From contig OZ250179.1 of the NCBI GenBank assembly GCA_965238125.1, forward strand, positions 682,001 to 746,000: a stretch of 64,000 nt of DNA, in the 5' to 3' direction. The notes beneath the pieces are model-generated. The model saw only the letters and a program-made list of their open reading frames with translations, had not been told where the DNA came from and did not search any database. This document shows, piece by piece, positions 43,173-52,275 of the stretch (positions are counted from its first letter, which is position 1; every line of letters starts with the position of its first letter). Source of the DNA: UBA6623 sp965238125. Its GTDB lineage: Bacteria > Acidobacteriota > Terriglobia > Bryobacterales > UBA6623. Both the position numbers and the translations under genes were made by a program.

Positions 43173-46100
43173 ATGAACGCCGATTCGAAATTTCCAACCT
43201 GCGGCTTCTCGTCGTTTCGCGGTGTTGGTGTTTGCGTTTTGGCGGCGTTCCTGATTTCCCCCGCGCTCCTCGTCGGCGAAGACGCCGCCCCACCCCGCTT
43301 CGAGTCCGATATCGCGCCGATTCTTAGCGAAAACTGTGTCGCGTGCCACGGTGAGAGCTCGCCGCAGGCCGAGCTTGACGTGCGAACTCGCGAAGCTCTC
43401 CTGGCAGGCGGCAAGTCCGGCCCCGCGTTGGTGCCGGGAAACCCCGTGCAAAGCCTGCTGTTGCAGAAGACCGCATCCGGCGCGATGCCGATGGGCGACA
43501 AGAAATTGGCGTCCGGCGAGGTCGAGCTAATTCGGCGTTGGATCGAGACCGGCGCGCTCTTGGAAGGCGAAGACCCGGCTTCGGCTGCGGGCGGGCACGA
43601 GCGGGTCAACCCCCGCGAGATCCTCGTCACCACGATCAACGTCAAATGCCTGCTGTGCCACGGACGTCGTCGCCAGGAAGGCGGACTTGATCTGCGTACG
43701 CGAGCCTCGGCGCTGCGGGGTGGGACATCCGGTCCCGCGATCGCACCCGGCGATCCTGACGGAAGCCTGATGATCAAGCGCATCACAGCCGAGGAGATGC
43801 CGCCCGAGGAGCATCAATCGCGTCTTTCGTATCGCCCGGTCACCTCGGGCGAACTCGAGGATCTGCGCCGCTGGATCGCCGAGGGAGCGCCCTGGGATGA
43901 CGAAAATCCGACTGCCGTGGATCCCGCATCTGATCCGATGGTCAGCGACGAGGACCGCGGGTTCTGGTCCTTCCAACCGCCGCGGCAACCGGCGCTGCCC
44001 GACGTGCGGGACCCCGACCGCGTTCGCCAACCGATTGACGCCTTCTTGCTCGCGAAGCTCGAGGAGAATGACCTCGCCTTTTCTCCCGATGCCGAGCGGC
44101 CGACATTGCAGCGGCGAGCCTACTTCGACGTGATCGGGTTGCCTCCTTCACCCGAGGAAGTCGAAGCTTATTTGGCGGACGAGAGCCCCGACAGCTATGA
44201 GCGGTTGGTCGATCGTCTACTCGAATCGCCTCGATACGGCGAACACTGGGGCCGCCGCTGGCTCGATGCCGCGGGCTATGCCGACTCGGAGGGCCAAGTG
44301 GACTTCGACGCTGTTCGTCCCCACGCTTGGCGCTACCGCGACTGGGTCATTCGCGCTCTCAACGACGATAAGCCGTACGACCGTTTTCTCACCGAGCAGA
44401 TTGCCGGCGATGAGTTGTTCAATTACAAGGAAGAGTCCCCGCCGCTCGATCCCGAGGACCGCGAACTGCTCACGGCCACCGGCTTTATGCGAATGGGCCC
44501 CGACGGCACCTACAGCGTCTCGCAGGCTTTCGTTGGCGAACGGCTCACCGTCGTCGCCGACCAACTTCAGATTTTGACCTCGACGGTGATGGGGTTGACG
44601 GTCGGTTGCGCCCGTTGTCACGACCACAAATACGACCCGATCCCACAACGCGACTACTATCGGCTGAGCGCCATCCTGCGAAGTTCTTACGACCCCTACG
44701 ATTGGCTTTCGCCCAACGAAGCCGATATCGGCCCGGAGGCGAATTGGAACGAGACGAACAGCCGCTTGCTGCGTGGCGTCCCGACGCAAGAAATTGAAGA
44801 AGCCGAAAAACGCAATGAGCCGATCCATGCGGAGATCAAGCGGCTCGAAAGCGAACTGGAAGCGTTGGCCGCTCCGCGGCGGGAGAAACTGCTCGACGAA
44901 AAGCAAGCCGCGGCGCCCGAAGCCGTGCGGGCCGACCTGCGCGAAGCGCTCGCCGTGTCGGCCGACAAACGAAACGAAACGCAAAGGTATCTCGCCGATC
45001 GTTTTGGCGACTTGCTCGAAGTCACGCTCGAACAGATCGGCGAACGGTTCGAGGATTTCCGCGGGCAGGCGGTCAAGTTGCAAGGGGCCATTGCCAAGGC
45101 GAAGCTCACTCTTCACACCAGGCCGCAGATCCGGGCGCTGTTCGACATGGGAGGAGAGCCCACTCCCGTCCACATTCTCTATCGGGGGGAGCACCGCAAT
45201 CCGGGCCCGCCCGTCGCCCCGGGCGTGCCGTCGGTGCTCAATGTCGGCCTCGAACCCTACCGTTTGGAGCCACTCGATTGGTCCAGCGGACGACGTTTGG
45301 CGTTGGCGAAATGGCTTGTCCAGCCGAATCACCCCTTGACGGCGAGAGTGCTGGTCAATCGCGTTTGGCAACATTACTTTGGGCGCGGGATTGTGCGCAG
45401 CGAGGCCAACTTCGGCCGCACCGGTTCTCCGCCGACGCACCCGGAGTTGCTCGACTGGCTGGCCGTGGATTTCGTCGAGCGCGGCTGGAGCCTCAAGAAG
45501 GTGCATCGCATGATTCTCACCTCGACGGCTTATCGCCAGAGTTCGCTGTTTGATGAATCCAAACACGCCGCGGACATCGATAACGTTTGGCTGTCGAGGT
45601 TCCCGTTGCGCTGGCTCGACGCCGATGCGATTCGCGACGCGGTATTGAAAGTATCGGGGCGGCTTGACGAGACGCCCTTCGGCCCCGCCGACGAAATCGA
45701 GGTCAAGCCGGGAGGAGAAGTCATTGCCAAGGATTCGCCCGAAGGGCAACGACGAAGCATTTACATCCAGCAGCGACGCTCGAAGCCGGTGACCTTGCTC
45801 GAAGCCTTTGACCTACCGCAACTCAAGCCCAATTGCCTGCGGCGGACGAATTCGACGGTTGCGTCGCAGGCGCTTCAAATGATGAACAGTGCGATCCTCC
45901 GGACCAACTCGCGCTATATGGCCGGGCGCATTGTCGATGTTGCCGGGGACGATCCGACGGCACAAATCGAGCGCGTGTATCTCGCGGCGCTGGGCCGACC
46001 GGCTTCGGCCAAGGAAAAGGCCTACGGTGTCTCGACGTTGACGGAAATGACGAAAGCTTGGGGCAGGCGGCTCGAAGAGCAAGTTCCGATGGAACCGAAA

Positions 46101-46181
46101 CAGATGAAAGCCCGGTGGCTTGCGTTGGCGACGTTTTGCCATATGGTGCTCAATTCCGCCGAATTTCTCTACATTGATTGA
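43173..46181 (+). CDS. PSCyt1-DUF1549-DUF1553 cytochrome-type surface protein
   Basis: Large exported protein known from Planctomycetota, Verrucomicrobiota and some Acidobacteriota; its reaction is undetermined. The start at 43173 precedes a hydrophobic signal (GVGVCVLAAFLISPALLVG). It has 1002 residues. Two tandem cytochrome-c-like modules each carry CxxCH (ENCVACHGE and VKCLLCHGR). DUF1549/PSCyt2 follows (YFDVIGLPPSPEEVEAYL, YGEHWGRRWLDAAGYADSEG), with a third CxxCH in GCARCHDHKYDPIPQRDYY. DUF1553/PSD1 is C-terminal (RVLVNRVWQHYFGRGIVRS, FGRTGSPPTHPELLDWLA, MILTSTAYRQSS). A coiled region lies between (~residues 530-660). It is 61 bases upstream of the DUF1501 gene, its usual partner. Confidence 0.93.
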   Translation: MNADSKFPTCGFSSFRGVGVCVLAAFLISPALLVGEDAAPPRFESDIAPILSENCVACHGESSPQAELDVRTREALLAGGKSGPALVPGNPVQSLLLQKTASGAMPMGDKKLASGEVELIRRWIETGALLEGEDPASAAGGHERVNPREILVTTINVKCLLCHGRRRQEGGLDLRTRASALRGGTSGPAIAPGDPDGSLMIKRITAEEMPPEEHQSRLSYRPVTSGELEDLRRWIAEGAPWDDENPTAVDPASDPMVSDEDRGFWSFQPPRQPALPDVRDPDRVRQPIDAFLLAKLEENDLAFSPDAERPTLQRRAYFDVIGLPPSPEEVEAYLADESPDSYERLVDRLLESPRYGEHWGRRWLDAAGYADSEGQVDFDAVRPHAWRYRDWVIRALNDDKPYDRFLTEQIAGDELFNYKEESPPLDPEDRELLTATGFMRMGPDGTYSVSQAFVGERLTVVADQLQILTSTVMGLTVGCARCHDHKYDPIPQRDYYRLSAILRSSYDPYDWLSPNEADIGPEANWNETNSRLLRGVPTQEIEEAEKRNEPIHAEIKRLESELEALAAPRREKLLDEKQAAAPEAVRADLREALAVSADKRNETQRYLADRFGDLLEVTLEQIGERFEDFRGQAVKLQGAIAKAKLTLHTRPQIRALFDMGGEPTPVHILYRGEHRNPGPPVAPGVPSVLNVGLEPYRLEPLDWSSGRRLALAKWLVQPNHPLTARVLVNRVWQHYFGRGIVRSEANFGRTGSPPTHPELLDWLAVDFVERGWSLKKVHRMILTSTAYRQSSLFDESKHAADIDNVWLSRFPLRWLDADAIRDAVLKVSGRLDETPFGPADEIEVKPGGEVIAKDSPEGQRRSIYIQQRRSKPVTLLEAFDLPQLKPNCLRRTNSTVASQALQMMNSAILRTNSRYMAGRIVDVAGDDPTAQIERVYLAALGRPASAKEKAYGVSTLTEMTKAWGRRLEEQVPMEPKQMKARWLALATFCHMVLNSAEFLYID

Positions 46182-46242
46182 CACGGGATCAAGACACGAC
46201 CTGACACGGGACGAAGAGCAAACGGAAACCAGGAGAGCAACC

Positions 46243-47724
46243 ATGGCGGCTCCAAGGAAAGGACGAGAAAACGCACAAGGCCGAAGGGGGAATCCGACGC
46301 GCCGTGATTTCTTTTCACGCGTCGGAGACGGGCTTCACGGTGCGGCTCTGGCGTCTTTGCTCGGCCGCGACTTCCTCTCGCCCGAGCAGGCCGCCGCCTC
46401 GACGGGCGAACGCCGCGTCCATGACCTCAAAGAGCGCCAACCGCACTTTGAGCCCAAGGCGAAATCCGTCATTCAGTTCTTCATGAACGGCGGACCGAGC
46501 CAAGTCGATTTATTCGACCCCAAACCGGCTCTCGCAAAGTACGCCGGGCAGCCGCCGGGCCGGGATCTCGCGAACGATATCGAGTTCATCAACGAAGCCG
46601 GCGGCTTCATGCCCTCGCCCTACCGCTTTGCCAAGCAAGGTCAATCGGGGATGGAGATCTCCGAGATCCTGCCTCATCTCTCCGGGAACGTCGACGACAT
46701 CGCGTTCATTCGCTCGATGTTCACGACTCACTTCAACCATGAACCGGCGATTTTCATCATGCAGGGCGGCCGGCAGTTTTCCAGTCGTCCGACGGTCGGC
46801 TCGTGGATCGTCTACGGGCTGGGTTCGGAGAATCAGAACCTACCCGCCTATGTTGTGCTGGACGACCCCAAGGGGCTGCCGGTCAATCATCTCCAGAATT
46901 GGCAGGCCGGTTGGCTGCCGCCCGTCTACCAGGGTACCCGGGTGCGCTCGGAAGGCTCGCCTCTACTGAACTTGAAACCAGAGGAAGAATATCCCGCGCC
47001 CGTCTTGGACTTGGCCCGCTCGTTGCTGGCGCGCATGGACCGCGGCCATCGCGACGCACGACCCAGCCAACCCGAACTCGAAGCCCGCCTCATGAACTAC
47101 GAGCTGGCCGCGCGGATGCAGTTGACGGCGAGCGACGCCCTTGACGTTATGCAGGAAAGCGAAGCGACGCGGGAAATGTACGGACTCAACAACGAGCAGA
47201 CGGCGTCCTACGGCAAGCGCTGCTTGATGGCGCGCCGGCTGGTCGAGCGCGGTGTTCGCCTGATCCAGATCTACATCGAGGTCCAGATCTGGGACAACCA
47301 CTCCGACCTCGACAGCAGTCTTCGCTACGCCTGCGGCAAGACGGATCGGCCGATCGCGGCGCTGATTAACGACCTAAAGCGCACGGGACTGTTCGATCAA
47401 ACACTGCTCGTCTGGGGCGGAGAGTTCGGACGCCTTCCGATCGCCCAGAAGCGCGAGTTGGGCGCGGCGGGTCGCGATCACGGCCCTACCGGGTTCACGG
47501 TTTGGCTGGCGGGAGCCGGCATCAAGGGCGGCACGGTTCACGGGGCCACCGACGAAATCGGCTACAAGGCCGTCGAGAATCGCGTGAGCGTCCACGACCT
47601 GCACGCGACGATCCTTCACCAACTGGGAATGAACCACCACGACCTGGTCTACCGCCGCCACGGCCTGGATGAGCGTCTAACCGATCAATTCCCGGCCCGC
47701 GTCGTCACCGAGATTCTCAGCTAG
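46243..47724 (+). CDS. DUF1501 (sulfatase-like) exported protein, partner of PSCyt1
   Basis: Probable periplasmic metal-dependent hydrolase-like protein of unknown substrate. The start at 46243 follows an AGGAGAG site. It has 493 residues with a twin-arginine-like signal (PTRRDFFSRVGDGLHGAALASLLG). DUF1501 features: SVIQFFMNGGPSQVDLFDPKPAL, MPSPYRFAKQGQSGMEISEILPHL, FNHEPAIFIMQGG, and the C-terminal WGGEFGRLPIAQ and RDHGPTGFTVWLAGAGIKGG with conserved His/Asp typical of the alkaline-phosphatase fold. It is immediately downstream of the PSCyt1 protein and co-transcribed; this pairing recurs widely. Confidence 0.93.
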   Translation: MAAPRKGRENAQGRRGNPTRRDFFSRVGDGLHGAALASLLGRDFLSPEQAAASTGERRVHDLKERQPHFEPKAKSVIQFFMNGGPSQVDLFDPKPALAKYAGQPPGRDLANDIEFINEAGGFMPSPYRFAKQGQSGMEISEILPHLSGNVDDIAFIRSMFTTHFNHEPAIFIMQGGRQFSSRPTVGSWIVYGLGSENQNLPAYVVLDDPKGLPVNHLQNWQAGWLPPVYQGTRVRSEGSPLLNLKPEEEYPAPVLDLARSLLARMDRGHRDARPSQPELEARLMNYELAARMQLTASDALDVMQESEATREMYGLNNEQTASYGKRCLMARRLVERGVRLIQIYIEVQIWDNHSDLDSSLRYACGKTDRPIAALINDLKRTGLFDQTLLVWGGEFGRLPIAQKRELGAAGRDHGPTGFTVWLAGAGIKGGTVHGATDEIGYKAVENRVSVHDLHATILHQLGMNHHDLVYRRHGLDERLTDQFPARVVTEILS

Positions 47725-47855
47725 GCGTCTGACCGCCTGGAAACTTGAGACACACTTCATCTCTAAAGCGATGGATGAGTTGGTTAGGGCGGGAGGTAAC
47801 CGCCGTCACGCGCTCTTGCCGGAGACCTTCTCGGTCTGTCACACTTTCCGCACTG

Positions 47856-49478
47856 ATGTTCTGGACAGTAAGCTCCTTCTTTGCCTTCACGCTGACGGTC
47901 GCGGCGATTGCTTATTGGAAAACCCGCCACGATCGCATGGTCAGCTCCGACGCCTATTTTCTCGGGGGGCGGAGCCTCTCGGGTTGGGTGATCGCCGGAT
48001 CGCTGATCATGACGAACCTGTCGACCGAGCACTTGATCGGGCTCAACGGCGATGCTTTCAACCACACGATCGCGGTGACGGCCTGGGAGACGACGGCCGC
48101 CCCGGCGCTGGTGCTGACGGCGCTCTACTTTCTGCCGCGTTATCTCCAGAGCGGTTTCGCGACGATCCCGCAGTTCTTGGCCGAGCGTTACGATCAGGCG
48201 ACGCGGGTGATTGCGACGGTTTTGTTTCTGCTTTCCTACGTATTTGCGCGGCTGCCGGTCGTGTTGCTGTTCGGCGCCTTGGGGCTCGAAAGTCTGTTCG
48301 ACGTTTCGACCAATCTTGGGTTGACCCAGATGGAGGCGACGTTGCTGGTGACTTGGGGCGTGGGGTCGCTGGGGTCGCTTTATGCGATTTTCGGGGGGCT
48401 CAAGGCGGTTGCGATCTCCGACGCGGTCAACGGCGTGGGGTTTCTGCTGGCGGGGTTGCTGGTGCCGTTCTTGGCATTGGCGATGATCGGCGACGGAAGC
48501 GCCTGGGCGGGGTTGAGCGAGGTCTACGCCCAGCAGCGCCCGAAGTTCGATATTACCGGCGACGAGGCGGGGGCGTTTCTCCCGCTGGGCACGTTGTTCA
48601 CCGGCTTGGTTTGCACGCAGATTTTCGCCTGGTGCGTGAATCAAGAGAAAGTCCAGCGAGCCTTGGGCGCGAAGAGTCTGGCCGAGGGACAGAAGGGTGT
48701 TCTGCTGGCGGCCTTTTTCAAATTGCTGGGGCCGTTTATGATCGTGCTGCCCGGGGTGATCGCTTATCACATGTTCAGCGACACGTTGGGTTCCGACGGC
48801 TACCTGATGGCGTACCCCATGCTGGTGAAGGCGGTATTGCCGCCCGCGCTGATCGGGCTTTTCGCGGCGGTGATGGTGGGTGCGATTCTGAGCACGTTCA
48901 ACAGCGTACTCAACAGCTCGGCTACGCTTTTCAGCCAAGGGATTTATCAGACGTTTATCAACCGTGAGGCGACCGGTCCCGAGATTGTTCGTTCGGGCCG
49001 AGTGGTCAGCATCGTGTTGGCAATCGCGACGATGGCGATCGCGCCGCTGATCGACACGTCGGGGAGCCTCTACAACTATCTCCAGCGGGTGAACTCGATT
49101 TTTCTTGGGCCCTTGCTGGCGGTGATCTTGTTGGGCTTCTTGACCCGGCGTGTCTCGGCGGTGGCGGCGAAGACGGGGTTGCTGGTCGGTCCGGTGATTT
49201 TCTATTTGTTGGTGTTCACTTTCGGGGACCAAGTGCAGGGCGGACTCAAGGGGGCGTTTGGATTGATGGAAGATGTCCACTTCCTGCACTTGCTGGGTTT
49301 AGTCTTCGTGTTGACCGCGGTCATGATGACTGCGATCAGCCGATTCAAGCCGGCCCGCGAAGTCTATGAAGCCCGAAAAACGGGTGATGTGGACATGACG
49401 CCTTGGTCCGGCCGCAATGAAGTGGCCGTCGCCATCTGCGTCATCACTTTGGGATGCTATGTTTTTCTGGCACAGTGA
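47856..49478 (+). CDS. Sodium:solute symporter (SSS family)
   Basis: Inner-membrane Na+-coupled importer. The start at 47856 (MFWTVSSFFAFTLTV) begins at the first helix; a longer frame from 47745 adds a hydrophilic, non-homologous stretch and is rejected. It has 540 residues and 13-14 helices. Family features: DAYFLGGRSLSGWVIAGSLIMTNLSTEHLIGLNGDAF (sodium-site helix 1), PQFLAERYDQATRVIATVLF, and AAVMVGAILSTFNSVLNSSATLF (helix 8 region, with the Ser/Thr Na+ ligands). It is similar to sugar or sialic-acid-type members. Position after PSCyt1/DUF1501 suggests uptake of a released product, which is an inference. Confidence 0.93.
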   Translation: MFWTVSSFFAFTLTVAAIAYWKTRHDRMVSSDAYFLGGRSLSGWVIAGSLIMTNLSTEHLIGLNGDAFNHTIAVTAWETTAAPALVLTALYFLPRYLQSGFATIPQFLAERYDQATRVIATVLFLLSYVFARLPVVLLFGALGLESLFDVSTNLGLTQMEATLLVTWGVGSLGSLYAIFGGLKAVAISDAVNGVGFLLAGLLVPFLALAMIGDGSAWAGLSEVYAQQRPKFDITGDEAGAFLPLGTLFTGLVCTQIFAWCVNQEKVQRALGAKSLAEGQKGVLLAAFFKLLGPFMIVLPGVIAYHMFSDTLGSDGYLMAYPMLVKAVLPPALIGLFAAVMVGAILSTFNSVLNSSATLFSQGIYQTFINREATGPEIVRSGRVVSIVLAIATMAIAPLIDTSGSLYNYLQRVNSIFLGPLLAVILLGFLTRRVSAVAAKTGLLVGPVIFYLLVFTFGDQVQGGLKGAFGLMEDVHFLHLLGLVFVLTAVMMTAISRFKPAREVYEARKTGDVDMTPWSGRNEVAVAICVITLGCYVFLAQ

Positions 49479-49489
49479 ATGAGCTTCCT

Positions 49490-49645
49490 CCCGCCCTTCA
49501 GGGCTCGCGCGGGTGGGGGGTTGCACCCAGGGTTCCGCCTTCGGCTCCACCCGTGGGCTATATTCCCGCCGCCGCTTCGCGGCTCAAGGTATTCGTGATT
49601 TCGTCGCGTGCAAACGTAATGCCCAATGCGCTCTGGAGAGGATTG
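49490..49645 (+). repeat. Dispersed repeat B, copy 2
   Basis: Full-length partner of 14205-14360 in the opposite orientation, with GTGGGCTATATTCCCGCCGC and CTTCGCGGCTCAAGG. It is followed directly by repeat C, so the two form a composite of about 240 bases. Confidence 0.75.
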
Positions 49646-49728
49646 GAAGACATGTCGCCAGGAGTGGCGACACGGCACGCAAGAGTGAGTGCGCCAAGTC
49701 GGGGGCTTCGGCATCGAGGATGCGGCCT
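49643..49728 (+). repeat. Dispersed repeat C, copy 2
   Basis: Matches 36275-36362. It contains AGACATGTCGCC, ACACGGCACGCAAGA and GTGCGCCA, and ends about 8 bases before the next gene's start codon. Confidence 0.75.
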
Positions 49729-49736
49729 GTTGAGCG

Positions 49737-52055
49737 ATGCTGTCTGAAGTGTTCAAAGAAGTGGGCGGCATCTTGCTCGGGGCGGGGCTGACGGTTGTTT
49801 GCTCATACCTGCTGGGGCGGACGCTGCTGTCCCGTTTCCCACGCGTGGAAGCGGAACTGACCGCGGCCGAGCACGCGTTATTTTCCTTCGCCGCCGGAAC
49901 GGCCTGCCTCAGCGGGTTGGTCTTTCTACTCTGCGCGACGGGCCTGTTTTACGACGCCTCGGTGTGGTTGCTCGCCGGGTTGATCGTCGCGGCGGCCGCG
50001 AAGTGGGCGCGCAGATCTCCTCGCACTCGACCGGCCTTTCCGCAACCCACGTCGGTCATCTGGAGCGCCGCCCTGGCCGCCGTCGCTTTGCTCTACGGCG
50101 GGCTGTATCTCATCCACGCCGCGGCCCCGGAGATCAGAGCCGACGGGGTTGCTTATCACCTCGGTTTGGTCAGGCGTTACTACGGCGCGCACGGGTTTCC
50201 GGCCATCACCACCAACATCTATGCCTACCTGTCGCAGGGGGCGGAGATGCTCTACCTTTTCGCCTATGCCGTGGGACGCCACTCGGCGGCTAAGCTGGTG
50301 CATTTCAGTCTGCTGGTCGGCGGCGTCTCGGCGATGCTTCTTTTGGCGCGGCGTTTTCGGGTTTGGCCGGCAGGGGTGATCGGGGCCGTCCTCTACGCCT
50401 GCTCGCCGATGGTGGGGCCGGTGGCCGCGAGCACTTACAACGGCTGCGCCTTGGCGTTTTTCCAGTTCATGACCTTCTACGCCTTGGTTCTGTGGTGGAA
50501 AGGACGCCAAAGCGGCTGGCTGCCGCTACTCGGGATACTGGCGGGCTTTTGCTTTTCGATCAAATACACCGGCTATCTCGCCGTGCCGCTGGCGTTGGCG
50601 GTGGTGGGCTGGGGCAGTTGGGGCAGGCTCAAGCAACTCAACGTCGCTTTCCTCCGCGTGCTTGTCGTCGGCTGCGTGGCTGGGCTGTTCGTTGCGCCCT
50701 GGTTGATCAAGAACGCGGTGCTGGTCGACAATCCCACCGCGCCGCTCTACAACCAGCTCTTCCCGAATCCGTATGTCACGGTGTCTTTCGAGCACACCTT
50801 CCGATCCTACTTGGAAGACTACGTCCATGGCGACGATTCGACCTCGTGGCTGGAATACGCGTTGGAGTTGACGGTGCGCGGCGCCCGGCTTCAGGGCTTG
50901 TTGGGGCCGGCGTTTCTGCTCGCGCCGCTGGCCTTAACGGCTTGGCGGCGGCCTTTAGCTAAACCTCTATTCGTTTGCTCGCTCCTGTTCGCCTTGCCCT
51001 GGCTCCAAAACGCCGGCACACGATTTCTGATCCCGGCGCTGATGTTCTGGTCGTTGGGGATGGGGTTGTTTTTCGGGGCCTCGCGACGAAGGTGGCTCGC
51101 CGTGTTGGGGCTGCTGTTCGCGTCCGCACACGCGGTCAGCTCTTGGCCGTCGATTCTGCACGTCTGGCACGAGTACCCGGCATTTCGGCTCGACCCCGAG
51201 GTTCCTTGGAAAGCCGCCCTACGTCTCGAGCCCGAGGAGCAGTATCTTGCCCGCCGCGTCGACGGTTACGGGGCCGCCGCTTGGCTGCGGCGAGAGACCG
51301 GACCGGGCGACCGGGTCTTCAGTGTGGAAGTGTTGCCGGAAGCCTATTTCGACTCCGAGTTGCTGGTTTATTACCAGGGCGCGGAAAACGAGACGTTGGT
51401 GGAAGTCTTGCGGGCCGGCGTCGATCCGCAATTTCAACCGACTCGGGCTTTGCGCGTGCGCGGTCCCAGCCGCGCCTTCACCGGGGTTCGCATCGTCCAA
51501 CGCGCCGAGCATCCGTCGGCCCAATGGCGCGTGCTTGAGTTGGTCCCGCAATCCGACACAGGGTCCATTTCGCCCGAACCCGATTGGACAATCCGTGCCC
51601 ACCCCTTCCCGTGGACGGCCGGTCGGATCCTCGACGCCAACCCGTTTACCGGATGGTTTTCCTGGGAGTCGCTCTACGACGGCATGAGCATCGAGGTGGA
51701 ATTTCCAGCAGCGATTGAGATCAGCGGTTTGGATGTCATCTTCCCCTGGAATCAGCATCATCTGGAACTAGAATTCTTCGGGCGGGATGAGAGCGGGGCA
51801 TGGGATCGTTGGGAGACCGAGAATACCTGGGCGCGTCTGCCCGTTTCGCTCGCGGCCGCGCGGGCTTGGTTTGGGGAAGAGTTGCGGCGGCGCGGGATTT
51901 CGTTTTTTGTTAGCCGCGTTGACGGAGGTTTCGGTCCGATTTCGCGCGTGATCGAGAAAGACCCGGCGGCTTGGGGTCTGCGGGAAAAAGCTCGCTACGA
52001 ACCGTTTGTCATTTACGAGGTTGAAGGGGGTTCGGCCCCGCTTCGGAGCGAATAG
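49737..52055 (+). CDS. GT-C-like polytopic membrane protein with C-terminal beta-sandwich
   Basis: Probable polyprenyl-phosphate-dependent glycosyltransferase or related integral membrane enzyme; the reaction is unproven. It has 772 residues. About a dozen helices fill residues ~1-450. A likely GT-C catalytic loop after helix 3 has APEIRADGVAYHLGLVRRYYGAHGF, with acidic Glu and Asp. The region from ~500 to 772 is soluble, with a discoidin-like strand pattern (NPFTGWFSWESLYDGMSIEVEF, ISGLDVIFPWNQHHLELEFFG), suggesting carbohydrate contact. The ATG follows repeat C and has no clear ribosome site. The nearby O-antigen-ligase-like gene supports a surface-glycan role. Confidence 0.75.
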   Translation: MLSEVFKEVGGILLGAGLTVVCSYLLGRTLLSRFPRVEAELTAAEHALFSFAAGTACLSGLVFLLCATGLFYDASVWLLAGLIVAAAAKWARRSPRTRPAFPQPTSVIWSAALAAVALLYGGLYLIHAAAPEIRADGVAYHLGLVRRYYGAHGFPAITTNIYAYLSQGAEMLYLFAYAVGRHSAAKLVHFSLLVGGVSAMLLLARRFRVWPAGVIGAVLYACSPMVGPVAASTYNGCALAFFQFMTFYALVLWWKGRQSGWLPLLGILAGFCFSIKYTGYLAVPLALAVVGWGSWGRLKQLNVAFLRVLVVGCVAGLFVAPWLIKNAVLVDNPTAPLYNQLFPNPYVTVSFEHTFRSYLEDYVHGDDSTSWLEYALELTVRGARLQGLLGPAFLLAPLALTAWRRPLAKPLFVCSLLFALPWLQNAGTRFLIPALMFWSLGMGLFFGASRRRWLAVLGLLFASAHAVSSWPSILHVWHEYPAFRLDPEVPWKAALRLEPEEQYLARRVDGYGAAAWLRRETGPGDRVFSVEVLPEAYFDSELLVYYQGAENETLVEVLRAGVDPQFQPTRALRVRGPSRAFTGVRIVQRAEHPSAQWRVLELVPQSDTGSISPEPDWTIRAHPFPWTAGRILDANPFTGWFSWESLYDGMSIEVEFPAAIEISGLDVIFPWNQHHLELEFFGRDESGAWDRWETENTWARLPVSLAAARAWFGEELRRRGISFFVSRVDGGFGPISRVIEKDPAAWGLREKARYEPFVIYEVEGGSAPLRSE

Positions 52056-52077
52056 CGACGGCGCGAGCCGCCGCGTA

Positions 52078-52204
52078 GCGTGAGCCTCCAGGCTTGCCGC
52101 GCTCCGAGTCATCGGGGCGGGTCTGGATTGCCTCGCGACGTCTCGCGAATTCCGCCCGGACACGAACCGATGAATCGGTTCGCGGCAAGCGTGGACGCTC
52201 ACGC
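52078..52204. repeat. Inverted-repeat element with self-complementary arms
   Basis: Arms 52078-52101 and 52181-52204 are inverted copies (22 of 24 positions). The two mismatches are paired so that each arm also keeps its own short hairpin (AGCCTCCAGGCT in one, AGCGTGGACGCT in the other). The interior has GAACCGATGAATCGGTTC, a perfect 8-bp-stem hairpin at 52164-52181. No coding content. Confidence 0.8.
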
Positions 52205-52275
52205 CACATCGGCGGCCGGGCCGTCGATCACCCGGCGGTTTCGATTACCATGAGGAGTCCCGAGCGGCGAAACGC

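Noticed and set aside
49457..49771. Minus-strand frame encoding THSCVPCRHSWRHVF-like peptide, also seen near 36.3 kb
   Set aside because: The similarity between the two frames comes from nucleotide repeat C, not from a protein family; no start signal.
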